Assembly: GCA_017937485.1 (NCBI GenBank)
Contig: JAGBDN010000001.1
Location: 1-64,000, forward strand
Length of the DNA stretch: 64,000 bases
DNA from: Thermoguttaceae bacterium
GTDB taxonomy: Bacteria; Planctomycetota; Planctomycetia; Pirellulales; Thermoguttaceae
Reading direction: 5' to 3'
The notes beneath the pieces were generated by a model. It did no database searches and was not told where the DNA came from. It saw only the letters and a list, made by a program, of their open reading frames with translations. The translations under genes and the position numbers were made by a program. Positions 25,347-34,559 of the stretch are shown here, piece by piece; position 1 is the stretch's first letter, and every line of letters starts with the position of its first letter.

Positions 25347-27974
25347 ATGTTCACGACAAACGAAATTCGCGAAAAGTACTTAACGTTCTTTGAATCCAAA
25401 GGTTGCGTCCGCCGTCCGAGCGACGTTCTCGTTCCGCGTTGGGACCCGTCGGTTCTCTTCACGCCGGCCGGGATGAACCAATTCAAAGACCACTTCCTCG
25501 GGCGTTGCAAGCTCGACTACACCCGCGCCACGACCTGCCAAAAGTGCCTCCGCACCGGCGACATCGACAACGTCGGCCGCACCGCGTTCCACCACACGTT
25601 CTTCGAAATGCTCGGGAACTTCAGCTTCGGCGACTACTTCAAGCGCGAAGCGATCCACTGGGCTTGGGAGTTCCTGACCGACAAAAAATGGCTCGGCATC
25701 GACCCGGCGATGCTCTCCGCCACGGTCTATAAAGACGACCATGAAGCCGCGAAAATTTGGCTCGAAGAGATCAAACTTCCGGCCGAAAAACTGCAATATC
25801 TCGACGAAGACGAAAACTTCTGGCCGGCGTCCGCCCCGAGCGAAGGCCCGGACGGCGTTTGCGGCCCCTGCTCCGAAATTTACCACAAAACGCCGCAGGG
25901 CGAAGTCGAAATTTGGAACCTCGTCTTCACGCAATTTAACCGCGTCGGGAATCCGCCGAACAACCTGCGTCCGCTTCCGAGCAAAAACATCGACACCGGA
26001 ATGGGCCTCGAACGCGTTACGTCCGTTCTGCAAGGCGTCGAAACGAACTTCCACATCGATTCGCTTCGACCGTTGGTCGACGCGGCGGCGGAAGTTTGCT
26101 CGCAAAAATACGACGATCAAGATTTGACGAACGAAAACGGTCGCCGTCTGCGTCGCATCGCCGACCATATCCGCGCCTGCTCGTTCGCGATTCACGAAAA
26201 CGTCTATCCGGGCCCGAAAGAAGAAAAATACGTCATCCGCCGTCTCCTTCGCCGCGCGGTTCTCGACGGCGTTCAAATGGGAATGAAGAAGCCGTTCCTC
26301 TTCCATCTCGTTCCGGTCGTCGCCGACCTGATGAAGGTTCCGTATCCGGAACTTTCCGAAACGATCGAGCGCGTCCAAGGCGTCGTCGCGTCGGAAGAAG
26401 AACACTTTATGGCGAACATCGACGGCGGTTTGCGTCGTTTGGATTCCGTCTTCAAAACGATGGAAGACGAAAAGCGCGCCGAAGTTCAAGGCTCCGAAGC
26501 GTTCGAAATGTACCAAACTTACGGCTTCCCGCCGGAACTCTTCGAAACGCTCGCCGGCGAACGCAAATACGGCTTCGACTGGGCCGGTTTCGAAAAAGAA
26601 ATGGAACGCCACGGCGAACTTTCCGGGAGCGCGGAAAAGAACCTCCTCTTCAAGCGCGACCCGCTCGAAGGGATTAAGAAAGCGAACAACCCGCCGGAAT
26701 TCGTCGGTTACGAAACGCTCGAAACGGAAGCGAAAGTTCTCGCGATCCTCGACGGCGAAACGCTCGTCGAGCAAGCGACCGCCGAAGCCGACGGCAAAGC
26801 GCTCCGCGTCGTCCTCGACAAAACGCCGTTTTACGGCGAAAAGGGCGGCCAAGTCGGCGACTCGGGCGAAATTACGACCGCGAACGGCGCGCGCTTCGTC
26901 GTCGACACGACCGTTTACGACGGCGAATTCCTCGTTTGCGTCGGCAAACTGACCGCCGGAACGCTCGAAGCGGGCCAAGTTGCGACCGCCGCCGTCGACA
27001 AGAAACGCCGCGCCGCGATTTCTCGCGCTCACACGGCGACGCACCTCCTGCACGCCGCGCTCCGCGCTCGCCTCGGAAGCCACGCCGAACAACAAGGTTC
27101 GAAAGTCGACGCCGACGTTCTGCGCTTTGACTTCACGAACCATAAGGCGCTCGACCGCGAAACGCTCGTTCAAATCGAACGCGACGTCAACGAAGCGATT
27201 TTGGAAGCGCACCCGGTTTCCTGCGAAGAAACGCCGCTCGAAGACGCTCGCAAACTCGGCGCGATGATGCTCTTCGGCGAAAAGTACCCGGACATCGTTC
27301 GCGTCGTTAAGATGGGGCCGTCGTTGGAGTTCTGCGGCGGAACGCACCTGAAAAACGCGGCGCAAGTCGGTTACTGCAAGATCGTCGCCGAAGAAAGCGT
27401 CGGGGCCGGAACGCGCCGCATCGTCGCCGTTACCGGGGCCGAAGCGATCGCGAAAATCGCGCAAGCGGACGCGATCGAAACGACGTTGGCCGGGACGTTG
27501 CGCGTTCCGGCGAGCGAAATCGTCGGTCGCGTCGAAGAACTTCTCGCGACGACGAAAAAACTCCGCAAAGAACTCGAAGCCGCGTCGAAGAAGGACGCCG
27601 TTTCGGTCGACGAACTGATTGCGAAAGCGGAAGAAGTCGCCGGAACGAAGTTTGTAACGCTCGTCGCGACCGACGCCGACGCGAACGGTCTGCGCGACGC
27701 GATCGACCAAATCCGCCGCAAGACGGAAAACGCCGCGATTTTCTTCGCGAACGTCGATTCGAAGGGCGGCAAAGTCTCGCTGATCGCCGCCGCGACGCGC
27801 AACTTGGTCGAGCGCAAATTCAGCGCCGTCGAGTGGATTAAAGCGGTCGCGTCGCACGTCCAAGGGGGCGGCGGCGGTCGTCCGGATATGGCGCAAGCGG
27901 GCGGCAAGAAACCGGAAGGCGTTCCGGCCGCGCTCGAAGCCGCGAAGGCGTTCCTCGCCGAAAAACTCGGTTGA
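25347..27974 (+). CDS. alaS: Alanyl-tRNA synthetase
   Basis: An 875-residue protein of standard length. The N-terminal catalytic domain shows FFESKGCVRRPSDVLVPRWD, AGMNQFKDHFLG, the FHHTFFEMLGNFSFGDYFK motif and GMGLERVTSVLQGV. The editing domain carries the metal motif HTATHLLHAALR with the partner CGGTHLKN. A C-terminal C-Ala domain ends GGGGGRPDMAQAGGKKPEG. It charges tRNA-Ala and hydrolyses Ser/Gly-tRNA-Ala. The 153-nt leader from proS contains two GC-rich inverted repeats (AAGCGTTC/GAACGCTT and GTCGCGTCGAC/GTCGACGCGGC) without T-tails. A strong terminator follows. Confidence 0.97.
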   Translation: MFTTNEIREKYLTFFESKGCVRRPSDVLVPRWDPSVLFTPAGMNQFKDHFLGRCKLDYTRATTCQKCLRTGDIDNVGRTAFHHTFFEMLGNFSFGDYFKREAIHWAWEFLTDKKWLGIDPAMLSATVYKDDHEAAKIWLEEIKLPAEKLQYLDEDENFWPASAPSEGPDGVCGPCSEIYHKTPQGEVEIWNLVFTQFNRVGNPPNNLRPLPSKNIDTGMGLERVTSVLQGVETNFHIDSLRPLVDAAAEVCSQKYDDQDLTNENGRRLRRIADHIRACSFAIHENVYPGPKEEKYVIRRLLRRAVLDGVQMGMKKPFLFHLVPVVADLMKVPYPELSETIERVQGVVASEEEHFMANIDGGLRRLDSVFKTMEDEKRAEVQGSEAFEMYQTYGFPPELFETLAGERKYGFDWAGFEKEMERHGELSGSAEKNLLFKRDPLEGIKKANNPPEFVGYETLETEAKVLAILDGETLVEQATAEADGKALRVVLDKTPFYGEKGGQVGDSGEITTANGARFVVDTTVYDGEFLVCVGKLTAGTLEAGQVATAAVDKKRRAAISRAHTATHLLHAALRARLGSHAEQQGSKVDADVLRFDFTNHKALDRETLVQIERDVNEAILEAHPVSCEETPLEDARKLGAMMLFGEKYPDIVRVVKMGPSLEFCGGTHLKNAAQVGYCKIVAEESVGAGTRRIVAVTGAEAIAKIAQADAIETTLAGTLRVPASEIVGRVEELLATTKKLRKELEAASKKDAVSVDELIAKAEEVAGTKFVTLVATDADANGLRDAIDQIRRKTENAAIFFANVDSKGGKVSLIAAATRNLVERKFSAVEWIKAVASHVQGGGGGRPDMAQAGGKKPEGVPAALEAAKAFLAEKLG

Positions 27975-28025
27975 TAAGCCTCGCCGACAAAGCGGTTAGG
28001 CGTCGCCGTTTAACCGCTTGAAAAC

Positions 28026-28060
28026 AAAAAACGCCGAGCGTTTCGACTCGGCGTTTTTTA
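28026..28060. terminator. Bidirectional terminator between alaS and the phage-type cluster
   Basis: AAAAAACGCCGAG pairs with CTCGGCGTTTTTT, with T-tails on both strands. It ends alaS from the left and the minus-strand phage cluster from the right. A second stem (AAGCGGTTA/TTAACCGCTT, 27991-28020) lies just before it. Confidence 0.9.
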
Positions 28061-28098
28061 TTTCTTGCGGTTGCCTTTAAGAATTGACGTTAAAGACG

Positions 28099-28824
28099 TT
28101 AAGCGTCGAGCGCGAAAATCTCCCAAGCGTCGCGGTCGGCGAACCGTCGAGCGTAACCGCGCGTCCCGACCGCTCCGTGAAAGCGTCCGAGAAAATCGGC
28201 GACGTCGATTTTAAGTCCGCCGTCGACAAAGGTTTGCGTTGCCGAATCGAAGTAAAGCGCGGCGGCGCTCGCGACCGAACCGCTTGCGAGCGTCGACGTC
28301 AATTGAAAACGAACGACGTTAAATTCCGGCGGCGCAAGAACTTCCCAACGCCCGCTCGTTCGGTTCCAAAACGCGGCGAGTCGGTCGCCGACGCGATACG
28401 GCGCGTAAAACGCAAGCGGCAAGTCGTCTTGCGTCAACGTTTTATCGACGTTCAATCGTTCGAGAAACGACGGGTCGTAAACGCGTTGGCGAACCGATTC
28501 GCTCGAATCGGCGGTTCGACGTAAATTTTCGCGCGGCGTCGGTTGGGCGGATCCGACCGCGATTTCGGAAAACGGCGTGTAAACCGGCGCGGCTTCGAAA
28601 CTAATCGTCGGTTCGTAAAGCGTTGCGTCGTCGCGAGTAAAGGCGAGAAACTCGGGCGCTTTCGTCGCTTGAAAAACGCGAATTTCCAAACGTCGCGGCT
28701 CCGAAATTCGGAACGACGCCCCGTCTTGCTCGAACGCCCAAGAACCGTTCGCGTCGACGCGCCGAAACGGAACGCCGCGCGACGTAAAACTTGAAGTCGC
28801 GCTTTCTAAGGAGATCGTCGACAT
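28099..28824 (-). CDS. Uncharacterised phage-cluster protein (241 aa)
   Basis: Starts at ATG 28824 with GGAGG upstream; the frame extends 13 codons further without support. The product opens MSTISLESATSSFTSRGVPF, has a RRLEIRVFQATKAPEFLAFT stretch, a low-complexity middle, and ends ARRFADRDAWEIFALDA. Several short beta-like stretches (FNVVRFQLTSTLA, EVLAPPEF) are visible but no motif I can name. As the last gene of the cluster, downstream of the capsid gene, a structural or decoration role is possible. I do not recognise it. Confidence 0.55.
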   Translation of the reverse strand: MSTISLESATSSFTSRGVPFRRVDANGSWAFEQDGASFRISEPRRLEIRVFQATKAPEFLAFTRDDATLYEPTISFEAAPVYTPFSEIAVGSAQPTPRENLRRTADSSESVRQRVYDPSFLERLNVDKTLTQDDLPLAFYAPYRVGDRLAAFWNRTSGRWEVLAPPEFNVVRFQLTSTLASGSVASAAALYFDSATQTFVDGGLKIDVADFLGRFHGAVGTRGYARRFADRDAWEIFALDA

Positions 28825-28880
28825 AATAAACCTCCGAGGCTTAAAAACAAACAAAATAAACAATCGAACGCGTTAACCAG

Positions 28881-29807
28881 TTATTCGGAAACAGTTTGCG
28901 ATTGAACGAAAAGCGAGGCGTGGTCGGCGGAGCGATAAAGCGGCGCCCCGGCGGCGTCGACGAGGGGTTCCCAAGTTCCGGTCGATTCGCGGTAAAAGTC
29001 GTTCCAGCCGTAGGTTCCGCCCGCTTCGATCCGTTTTTCGCGGAAGAGAAAGCGGATTTGCCAAGTGTACGCGACGGCGCCCGCGTCGATTTCGCCGTTG
29101 AAAATTTTGTTCGCTTCCGCGCCTTCGAAGAGGAGCGTTCCGGCGGCGTAACCGAGAAACGGGTTGGCGTTGACCGTTCCTTGCGTCGCGCTAATCTTTT
29201 CCCAAGGCGGGTTTACGACGTTCGACCAAACAAGCTGATGCTCGATCGTCGGGACGCGTTTGACGAGTTGCAGATCGTCGGGAACCGGCGCCGTCGCGTC
29301 GAAACGCCAACGCCAACCGCGCGTCGAGATCGGAATCGACTCGCCGCAAGCGACCATTTTATAAGAGAGGCTGGTTCCGGAATCGACGCGCGGCGAATTG
29401 TCGCGGTCGACGGAAGTCGTTTCAGCGCGGTAAGATACGGTCGCTTTGGCGAAGGAGCCGTATTCGCCGAGCGTCGACGCGGGGCGAGCGATTTTTGAGA
29501 CGTCGAGCGAACTCGGTTCGAACGGCTCGAACGCGATTTGACTGACGTAAACCCCGGGTTTGCCGGGATAGGCGAGGCGCGACGTCGGCCCGAAAATTGG
29601 CGCTTCGGACGACGGCGGAACGAGCGATTCGTCTTCTTCGTCGGACGGCGTCAACGATTCGCAGGCGTAAAGCCGGTCGCCGAGAAAGTAACGGGCGAAC
29701 GCGTCGCGCTGTTCCCAAGGGACGATAAACGTTCGAGTTGCGGAAAAGGAGTCGAGCGAGTATTTTTCTTGCGGCGAGCCCGGAAGCTCTTGAATTTGAA
29801 TCGCCAT
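28881..29807 (-). CDS. Uncharacterised phage-cluster protein (308 aa)
   Basis: Begins MAIQIQELPGSPQEKYSLDS at ATG 29807; the ribosome site is weak (GAAAG). Tyr/Trp/Phe-rich beta-like segments alternate with acidic loops: RTFIVPWEQRDAFARYFLGD, PGVYVSQIAFEPFEP, TRGWRWRFDATAP, a long QLVWSNVVNPPWEKISA stretch and YTWQIRFLFREKRIEAGGTY. It is a mostly-beta protein of a size seen in head-completion, neck or tail-tube proteins, but no family can be assigned. It lies 56 nt upstream of the last gene of the cluster and is most likely co-transcribed with it. Confidence 0.55.
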   Translation of the reverse strand: MAIQIQELPGSPQEKYSLDSFSATRTFIVPWEQRDAFARYFLGDRLYACESLTPSDEEDESLVPPSSEAPIFGPTSRLAYPGKPGVYVSQIAFEPFEPSSLDVSKIARPASTLGEYGSFAKATVSYRAETTSVDRDNSPRVDSGTSLSYKMVACGESIPISTRGWRWRFDATAPVPDDLQLVKRVPTIEHQLVWSNVVNPPWEKISATQGTVNANPFLGYAAGTLLFEGAEANKIFNGEIDAGAVAYTWQIRFLFREKRIEAGGTYGWNDFYRESTGTWEPLVDAAGAPLYRSADHASLFVQSQTVSE

Positions 29808-29876
29808 CGTAAAACTTTCGCGTTGGTAAATAACGGTTTTTCAAGCGGTTAGTTGGAAATGAGACGCGTCGAAACG

Positions 29877-30533
29877 TTAATTTTGCGCCGGTCGCGTCCA
29901 AGTCGCGTCGACGCCTTGCCGCTTTCGCGCGACCAAAACGCCCCAATCGGAAAGAGCGTCCGGACGTCGGTAACTTTCCGTTTCGTAACGGGTTCCGTCG
30001 CGCAAAACGACGACGTCGCGCGGCGCGGCGGGCGTTTCGAGTCGAATCCAAAAAACGATTTCGTCGACGAGCGTCGACGCCGGGAAGACGTCCGAATTTT
30101 GACTCGACGTTTTACGACTCCGAACGACCGCCGGCGCATCGGTCGCGAGCGTCTCGAAACCGCCGGAACGAAGCGGGCGAAGCAGGTCGACGCCGTCGGA
30201 CGCGTCGGGGAAGAGCTGTTCGCAAAAAGATTGACAGGAAACGAGTTGCGTTGTTCGCGAAACCGACGTTTTCGCGACCGTCCATATTTGCGAATCGGCG
30301 TCGCGAATCTTGTCGCCGCGTCGAATCGAAAGCGTTCGCTCGTCGAGCGGCAAACGCCAAACGGCGGTAAGACGCGGCGGTAAATCGCCGGCGCCGTTAG
30401 CGTTGGAGAATTGGCGCGAAAACGCCGCCGCGCGGTCGATTTCGAACGAGGTGAGAGTTCCGTCGCGATTTTGCTGAACGACGACGCGTTCGTCGAAGTC
30501 GCCGATTTTATAAAACTTGTCGATAAACGACAT
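29877..30533 (-). CDS. Uncharacterised phage-cluster protein (218 aa), possible head-tail or neck role
   Basis: I chose ATG 30533 (GGAGA upstream, product MSFIDKFYKIGDFDERVVVQ) over an in-frame start 37 codons earlier, which has no ribosome site. The sequence contains TAVWRLPLDERTLSIRRGDK and a DADSQIWTVAKTSVSRTTQL segment, a pattern of small beta barrels seen in head-tail connector proteins, and later IVFWIRLETPAAPRDVVVLR. Position two genes after the capsid gene would fit a connector. The assignment is by position and secondary-structure impression only. Confidence 0.5.
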   Translation of the reverse strand: MSFIDKFYKIGDFDERVVVQQNRDGTLTSFEIDRAAAFSRQFSNANGAGDLPPRLTAVWRLPLDERTLSIRRGDKIRDADSQIWTVAKTSVSRTTQLVSCQSFCEQLFPDASDGVDLLRPLRSGGFETLATDAPAVVRSRKTSSQNSDVFPASTLVDEIVFWIRLETPAAPRDVVVLRDGTRYETESYRRPDALSDWGVLVARKRQGVDATWTRPAQN

Positions 30534-30640
30534 AACGTCTCCGTTGTTGAAAAAAGAAAAGGGCGGCGTTCGCGCCGAGTTGAAAGCGAAGAAAGTTTCA
30601 ATATCCGGCGCGAACGCGAAGCGAGAAAAGTCGCGACGGT

Positions 30641-30865
30641 TCAATCGACGACGGCGAACGAACGCAACTCAAACGACGATAAAGCGTTAAGTTGCTTGTC
30701 GCACCAGTCGACCGTTTGTCGCAAACTCTCTTGATATTCCGTCCAAGAGACGACGGCGCCGTCGATTTTATACGTCGGTTTCGGCTCGCGCGCCAGTTCG
30801 GCGAGCGTCGCCAGCGTTTGACGCTTGATTTGCAAAACGGCGCCGACGTCGAGCGAATTGTCCAT
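30641..30865 (-). CDS. Small phage-cluster protein (74 aa)
   Basis: ATG 30865 after AAAGG. The product MDNSLDVGAVLQIKRQTLAT is helical with a conserved-looking centre YKIDGAVVSWTEYQESLRQT and a C-terminal helix. It sits directly downstream of the major capsid gene, where small head-completion or decoration proteins are common. No family is recognised. A long helix plus a short hairpin (YKIDGAVVSW) is all that can be described. Confidence 0.6.
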   Translation of the reverse strand: MDNSLDVGAVLQIKRQTLATLAELAREPKPTYKIDGAVVSWTEYQESLRQTVDWCDKQLNALSSFELRSFAVVD

Positions 30866-30976
30866 ATCGGCCTTTCTAAGCGCCGCCGAAAAGAAGAAAA
30901 AACTTCGCGGCGGCGACGTTAAGGAAAAAATTGGCGAACTAACGTTCGTTCGCGTCGAGAGTTAGAGAACGCCGTT

Positions 30977-32140
30977 TCATCCGACGCATTTGACGACGCA
31001 ACGCGGATTCAAGACCGCCGGGGTTCCGCGTTCGCTCGCCTTGAAGCGCGCGACGACGTCTTGGCTGAAGTCGGCTTCGCTCCCCGCCGACGACACGGAA
31101 ACGGTGATCGGCCAGTTTTCCATATACGCGAACGCTTTTTTAAAGTCGCCGTAAAACCAGTAATCGTCGAGCGTTCCGGCGTCGGCGGACGCGTTGGCTT
31201 TCGCGAGTTGGCGGCGCGCGATTCGGCTCGAAACGACCGAAATCTTTTCGAACGGATTCGGAATCGAACGGAGCGTTCCGTCGGCGCAACTCAAATTCGC
31301 GCCGCGCAGCAACGCGTTGGCGATTCGACGTTTAGCGGGCGACACGAGCGCGACGTTCGCTTCCGAAAGAATCGGTTCGCCGGTGTTCGGATCGAGCGCG
31401 CTCGCCAGCAAGTTTTCGGCGGCGTCGACGTTTTCAAGGGAATCTAACGCGTTGCCGGAGAGCATATTAACCCAAGGAGCGGAAGCGGTCGACGCGGCGT
31501 AATAGGTCGAATACGCGGTTCCGTTCCATTGGTAAAGATTGGAGACGCCGAGAATCATATCGGCGACGCGTTTTTCCTTGTTGAGCGCGAGCGTTTCGCC
31601 GACTTCGCTCGCCCGATTCAAAACGACGTGCGTCCGGTCGAAGAAAACGGCTTCGCGCGTAACCGGAACAATGAGACCGCGTTTCGTCGTTTCCGGGGTC
31701 TCGATGTAATCTTCGCCGAAACCGACGTTCGGGTAAGCGGCGCCCGGTTCGATTTCGACCGCGGCGTCGGCGATCGACGCGAAACCGGGAATTTTTTCGC
31801 CGTTAAGACGCGTCGGAATCGTCGTGATAAGTTTCGATAAACAAAAGACTTCCGATTGGTAGGATTCGAGAATGCGGCTGTAAATCAGTTGCCCGGCGAT
31901 CGACGCGAACGCGGACACGTCGACGCCTTGAAACGATTCGGCGAGCGAGCCGACGTTCGGGTTGAGTTCGCGCACCCATTCGGAACCGTTCGGGACGAGC
32001 GCTTCCGCCAAGTCGCGGAGACTAAAATCGTCGGCGCGAAGTTCTTGCTTCGCAAGCGCTTCCGAGAGATGCTCGACGGTTTTTTGCGCGCCGTCGAGTT
32101 CGTAACGTCGTTTCAATTCGCGGTATTTAATGTTTGCCAT
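30977..32140 (-). CDS. Major capsid protein (HK97-like fold)
   Basis: A 387-residue protein from ATG 32140. Features expected of HK97-type capsids are an N-terminal helical region (RRYELDGAQKTVEHLSEALA), a middle segment with LITTIPTRLNGEKIPGFASI, a GFGEDYIETPETTKRGLIVP stretch that matches the E-loop/P-domain transition, VTREAVFFDRTHVVLNRASE, and a C-terminal A-domain with VSPAKRRIANALLRGANL and WFYGDFKKAFAYMENWPITV. Position after a prohead protease is diagnostic. It would form the icosahedral shell. It lacks an obvious long N-terminal scaffold; that role may lie in the C-terminal half of the protease. Confidence 0.8.
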   Translation of the reverse strand: MANIKYRELKRRYELDGAQKTVEHLSEALAKQELRADDFSLRDLAEALVPNGSEWVRELNPNVGSLAESFQGVDVSAFASIAGQLIYSRILESYQSEVFCLSKLITTIPTRLNGEKIPGFASIADAAVEIEPGAAYPNVGFGEDYIETPETTKRGLIVPVTREAVFFDRTHVVLNRASEVGETLALNKEKRVADMILGVSNLYQWNGTAYSTYYAASTASAPWVNMLSGNALDSLENVDAAENLLASALDPNTGEPILSEANVALVSPAKRRIANALLRGANLSCADGTLRSIPNPFEKISVVSSRIARRQLAKANASADAGTLDDYWFYGDFKKAFAYMENWPITVSVSSAGSEADFSQDVVARFKASERGTPAVLNPRCVVKCVG

Positions 32141-32242
32141 TGGGGGCCTTTCCGATGTTGGACGGTGAGAGGTAAAACGGAAAAACGAAAGGTAAAAGGG
32201 GATAGGGACGCCGAGGTCGGCGACCGTAACTAACGAAATAGG

Positions 32243-33148
32243 TTAACGTTTAATAGCCGCCGCGAAATTTTCGAGCGACTCGGCGTCGTTGAGTTCGGCG
32301 CGAGATTTGGAAACGATCGGTTCGAACTTCGATTCGCTCGACGACGCGTCGCGACGGTCGGCGGCGAGTTTAATCGCTTCGCGAACGATCGTAAGTTGGC
32401 CGTCGATAAGACGTTGCGCGGAAGCGACGTCGCGAGACTCCAACGCGATTTCGAGAAACGACGTCGCGCCGAGCGCCAAGCGAACGGCGGGGTCGGGTTC
32501 GTCGGCGAGTTTCTCCAAAAGGAAACGCGCGATTTCGAAGCGTTGCGTCGCGGCGTCGCGTTCGCTTTCGAGCGTTTGAAGACGAGCGGCGAAAGTCGCG
32601 CCGTTCGGCGCGGAAGCGTCGACGTCGGAGACGTTAACCGGCGCGATCGTTTGGGTTGCGCGCTCCGATTCGAAAAGCCCGGACGTCGTCGCCGGGTCCG
32701 CGACAAGGTCGACGCTGCGAACGCGAACGATTTTGTCGACGACTTGCGCGCCGTTTTCGAGTCGAACGACCGCTTCGACGTTGTGCGAAAAACCGAAATT
32801 TTCCGGCGCTTTTTCCGCGTCCCAAAGCATTTGCTCGGCGAGCGGATGTTTCGGATTGAAATGGAAGTCGCCGTAAAGTCCGTTTTCTTGAAGCGTTACG
32901 TTCTTAATCGAACCGACGCGGTCTTGATACTTGCGCGACTCGTTCGGCGAACCGTCCGGGTGATTGACGTTGACCTTGGCGTTTTCGTAAAGCGGCGCCG
33001 CGTCGCGAAGCGTTTCGAGCGGGTAAACTCTGTTGTTGCGACTTTTAACGCCTAAAATCTTGACGCCGGAAACGACGCCGTTTTCTTTGTCGATTTTGCG
33101 TTGCGGCGACGAAAAATCGAAAAATTCCAACACGTTTTCGTTGTTCAT
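32243..33148 (-). CDS. Prohead protease with C-terminal scaffold-like region
   Basis: A 301-residue protein. Residues about 1-160 look like a herpes/HK97-type (S78 or S49-like) assembly protease: SRNNRVYPLETLRDAAPLYE, His63 in VNVNHPDG, DRVGSIKNVTLQENGLYGDF and Ser121-His122 in NFGFSHNVEA, the usual His and Ser positions. Residues about 190-290 are Ala/Glu/Arg-rich and helical (LQTLESERDAATQRFEIARF), consistent with a fused scaffold. It would process capsid and portal during head maturation. It precedes the capsid gene by 102 nt. Confidence 0.75.
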   Translation of the reverse strand: MNNENVLEFFDFSSPQRKIDKENGVVSGVKILGVKSRNNRVYPLETLRDAAPLYENAKVNVNHPDGSPNESRKYQDRVGSIKNVTLQENGLYGDFHFNPKHPLAEQMLWDAEKAPENFGFSHNVEAVVRLENGAQVVDKIVRVRSVDLVADPATTSGLFESERATQTIAPVNVSDVDASAPNGATFAARLQTLESERDAATQRFEIARFLLEKLADEPDPAVRLALGATSFLEIALESRDVASAQRLIDGQLTIVREAIKLAADRRDASSSESKFEPIVSKSRAELNDAESLENFAAAIKR

Positions 33149-33198
33149 AACGCGCTTTCAATGTTGAGGTTAATAGGAGGGCAAAGGAAAAACGACGG

Positions 33199-34536
33199 TT
33201 AGTCGTCGCGTTTTTCGCTTTGCGCAAGTTCTTGACGTAATTGACGTTGCAACGCGCGTTCGCGGTTGGGGTCGAGCCCGTAACGCATCGCCGCCGTTTG
33301 CGGGGAAATGACGCCGGCGTTCATCAAAATTTCGTCGGCTTGCGCTTCGCTGAGGCGGTCGCGCACCGCGAGCGACGGCGGAATCGCTTGAATCGAGACG
33401 CGGCGCCCGACGTCGTCCGGAAGCGCGCCGCGGAGAACGGCGTCCTCGACGACCCGCCAAACGATCTTCATATCTTCTTTAATGAGTTCGTGTTGCATTC
33501 TCTCGAAGTTGCGAACGGCCGGCCCTTCCGCGACGCTCGTCGAGGAGTAATTGGCGTTCGACGCGTCGGAACTCAACATAAATTCCGGAATCGTCAGCCG
33601 CGCGGCGATCGCTCGTAGTTCCGCTTGCAAAATCTGGACGTAACGCGTCGCGTCGATTCCGGCGATCGGAAATTCGTAGTCGACGCCGGCGGTCGCGTCG
33701 ACGATCGTGCCCGGTCGAAAACGCTCGCGCGGCGGCAAGTCGTCGGCGGATTGGTTCTTATCGCGGACGAAACGGCGAATCGTTTCCTGCGATCCGTTGG
33801 CGTGTTTGCGAATCAGCGCGATCGACGATTGAATCTCGGCGACGACGCTCATATTGCGGAGGAGTTTTTCGGCGCGTCGGAGATTGTCCCGCACCGGATA
33901 AAGCAAGGGAACGCCGCGACTTACGGTTGAGTCGACGTTCGCTTTGCGGTGCTGGATTTTCGCCGCGTCGACAAAAACGTCGTCGATCCAATAACCGAGA
34001 ATTTTCTCGGCGTCGCGTTTGTCCGAGACGATTCCGCAACGCGTCGAGCGAGCGTTATGTCCTTGCGGCGTCTTGACTTGCTCCGGTTCGACGAAACGAA
34101 CGACCGTCTTGCCGGCGTCGTCGCGGAAAAAGCGGAGAAAGACTTCGCCGTCGCGGTCGTAGCGGCGCAAAATCTCTTGTTGACGCTTGAACCAGTCGTT
34201 CGCGACGATGAAATCGACGACGATATCTTGCGTTTTTTGCGCGAGTTCCGCGTCTTGGGCGTCGCGCGCCGTCGCTTGGTATTTGTGCCCGAAACCGACG
34301 ACGTAATTAACGCGGTTCTCTAAAGCGTTGATGGCAAACGGGTTGTTTAAGCAAAGTTCGCGAGAAATCCGGCGCGCGGCGGCGTTGAAAATCTCCGTGT
34401 CGGTCGATTCGTTCAGCGAATACGATAACGCGCCGAAAGTAAACGGGTTAGGATCGTCGTATTCGAAACGCGATTCCAGCGTCGAAACGACGGCGTCGGC
34501 GGATAAAACGCCGTTGAAGGACAAAGGGCGAGACAT
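33199..34536 (-). CDS. Phage portal protein (lambda gpB-like)
   Basis: A 445-residue protein from ATG 34536. Markers are AARRISRELCLNNPFAINAL, YVVGFGHKYQA, EILRRYDRDGEVFLRFF, the ILGYWIDDVFVDAAKIQHRK segment, a RGVPLLYPVRDNLRRAEKLL stretch, and IPEFMLSSDASNANYSSTS followed by AEGPAVRNFERMQ, the most characteristic string of lambda-family portals. The protein forms the dodecameric DNA entry channel. Length is shorter than lambda gpB (533), with the missing part in the C-terminus. The gene lies between large terminase and protease, as in most head modules. Confidence 0.88.
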   Translation of the reverse strand: MSRPLSFNGVLSADAVVSTLESRFEYDDPNPFTFGALSYSLNESTDTEIFNAAARRISRELCLNNPFAINALENRVNYVVGFGHKYQATARDAQDAELAQKTQDIVVDFIVANDWFKRQQEILRRYDRDGEVFLRFFRDDAGKTVVRFVEPEQVKTPQGHNARSTRCGIVSDKRDAEKILGYWIDDVFVDAAKIQHRKANVDSTVSRGVPLLYPVRDNLRRAEKLLRNMSVVAEIQSSIALIRKHANGSQETIRRFVRDKNQSADDLPPRERFRPGTIVDATAGVDYEFPIAGIDATRYVQILQAELRAIAARLTIPEFMLSSDASNANYSSTSVAEGPAVRNFERMQHELIKEDMKIVWRVVEDAVLRGALPDDVGRRVSIQAIPPSLAVRDRLSEAQADEILMNAGVISPQTAAMRYGLDPNRERALQRQLRQELAQSEKRDD

Positions 34537-34559
34537 TGTAACTCCTGAAACGTTAACGT

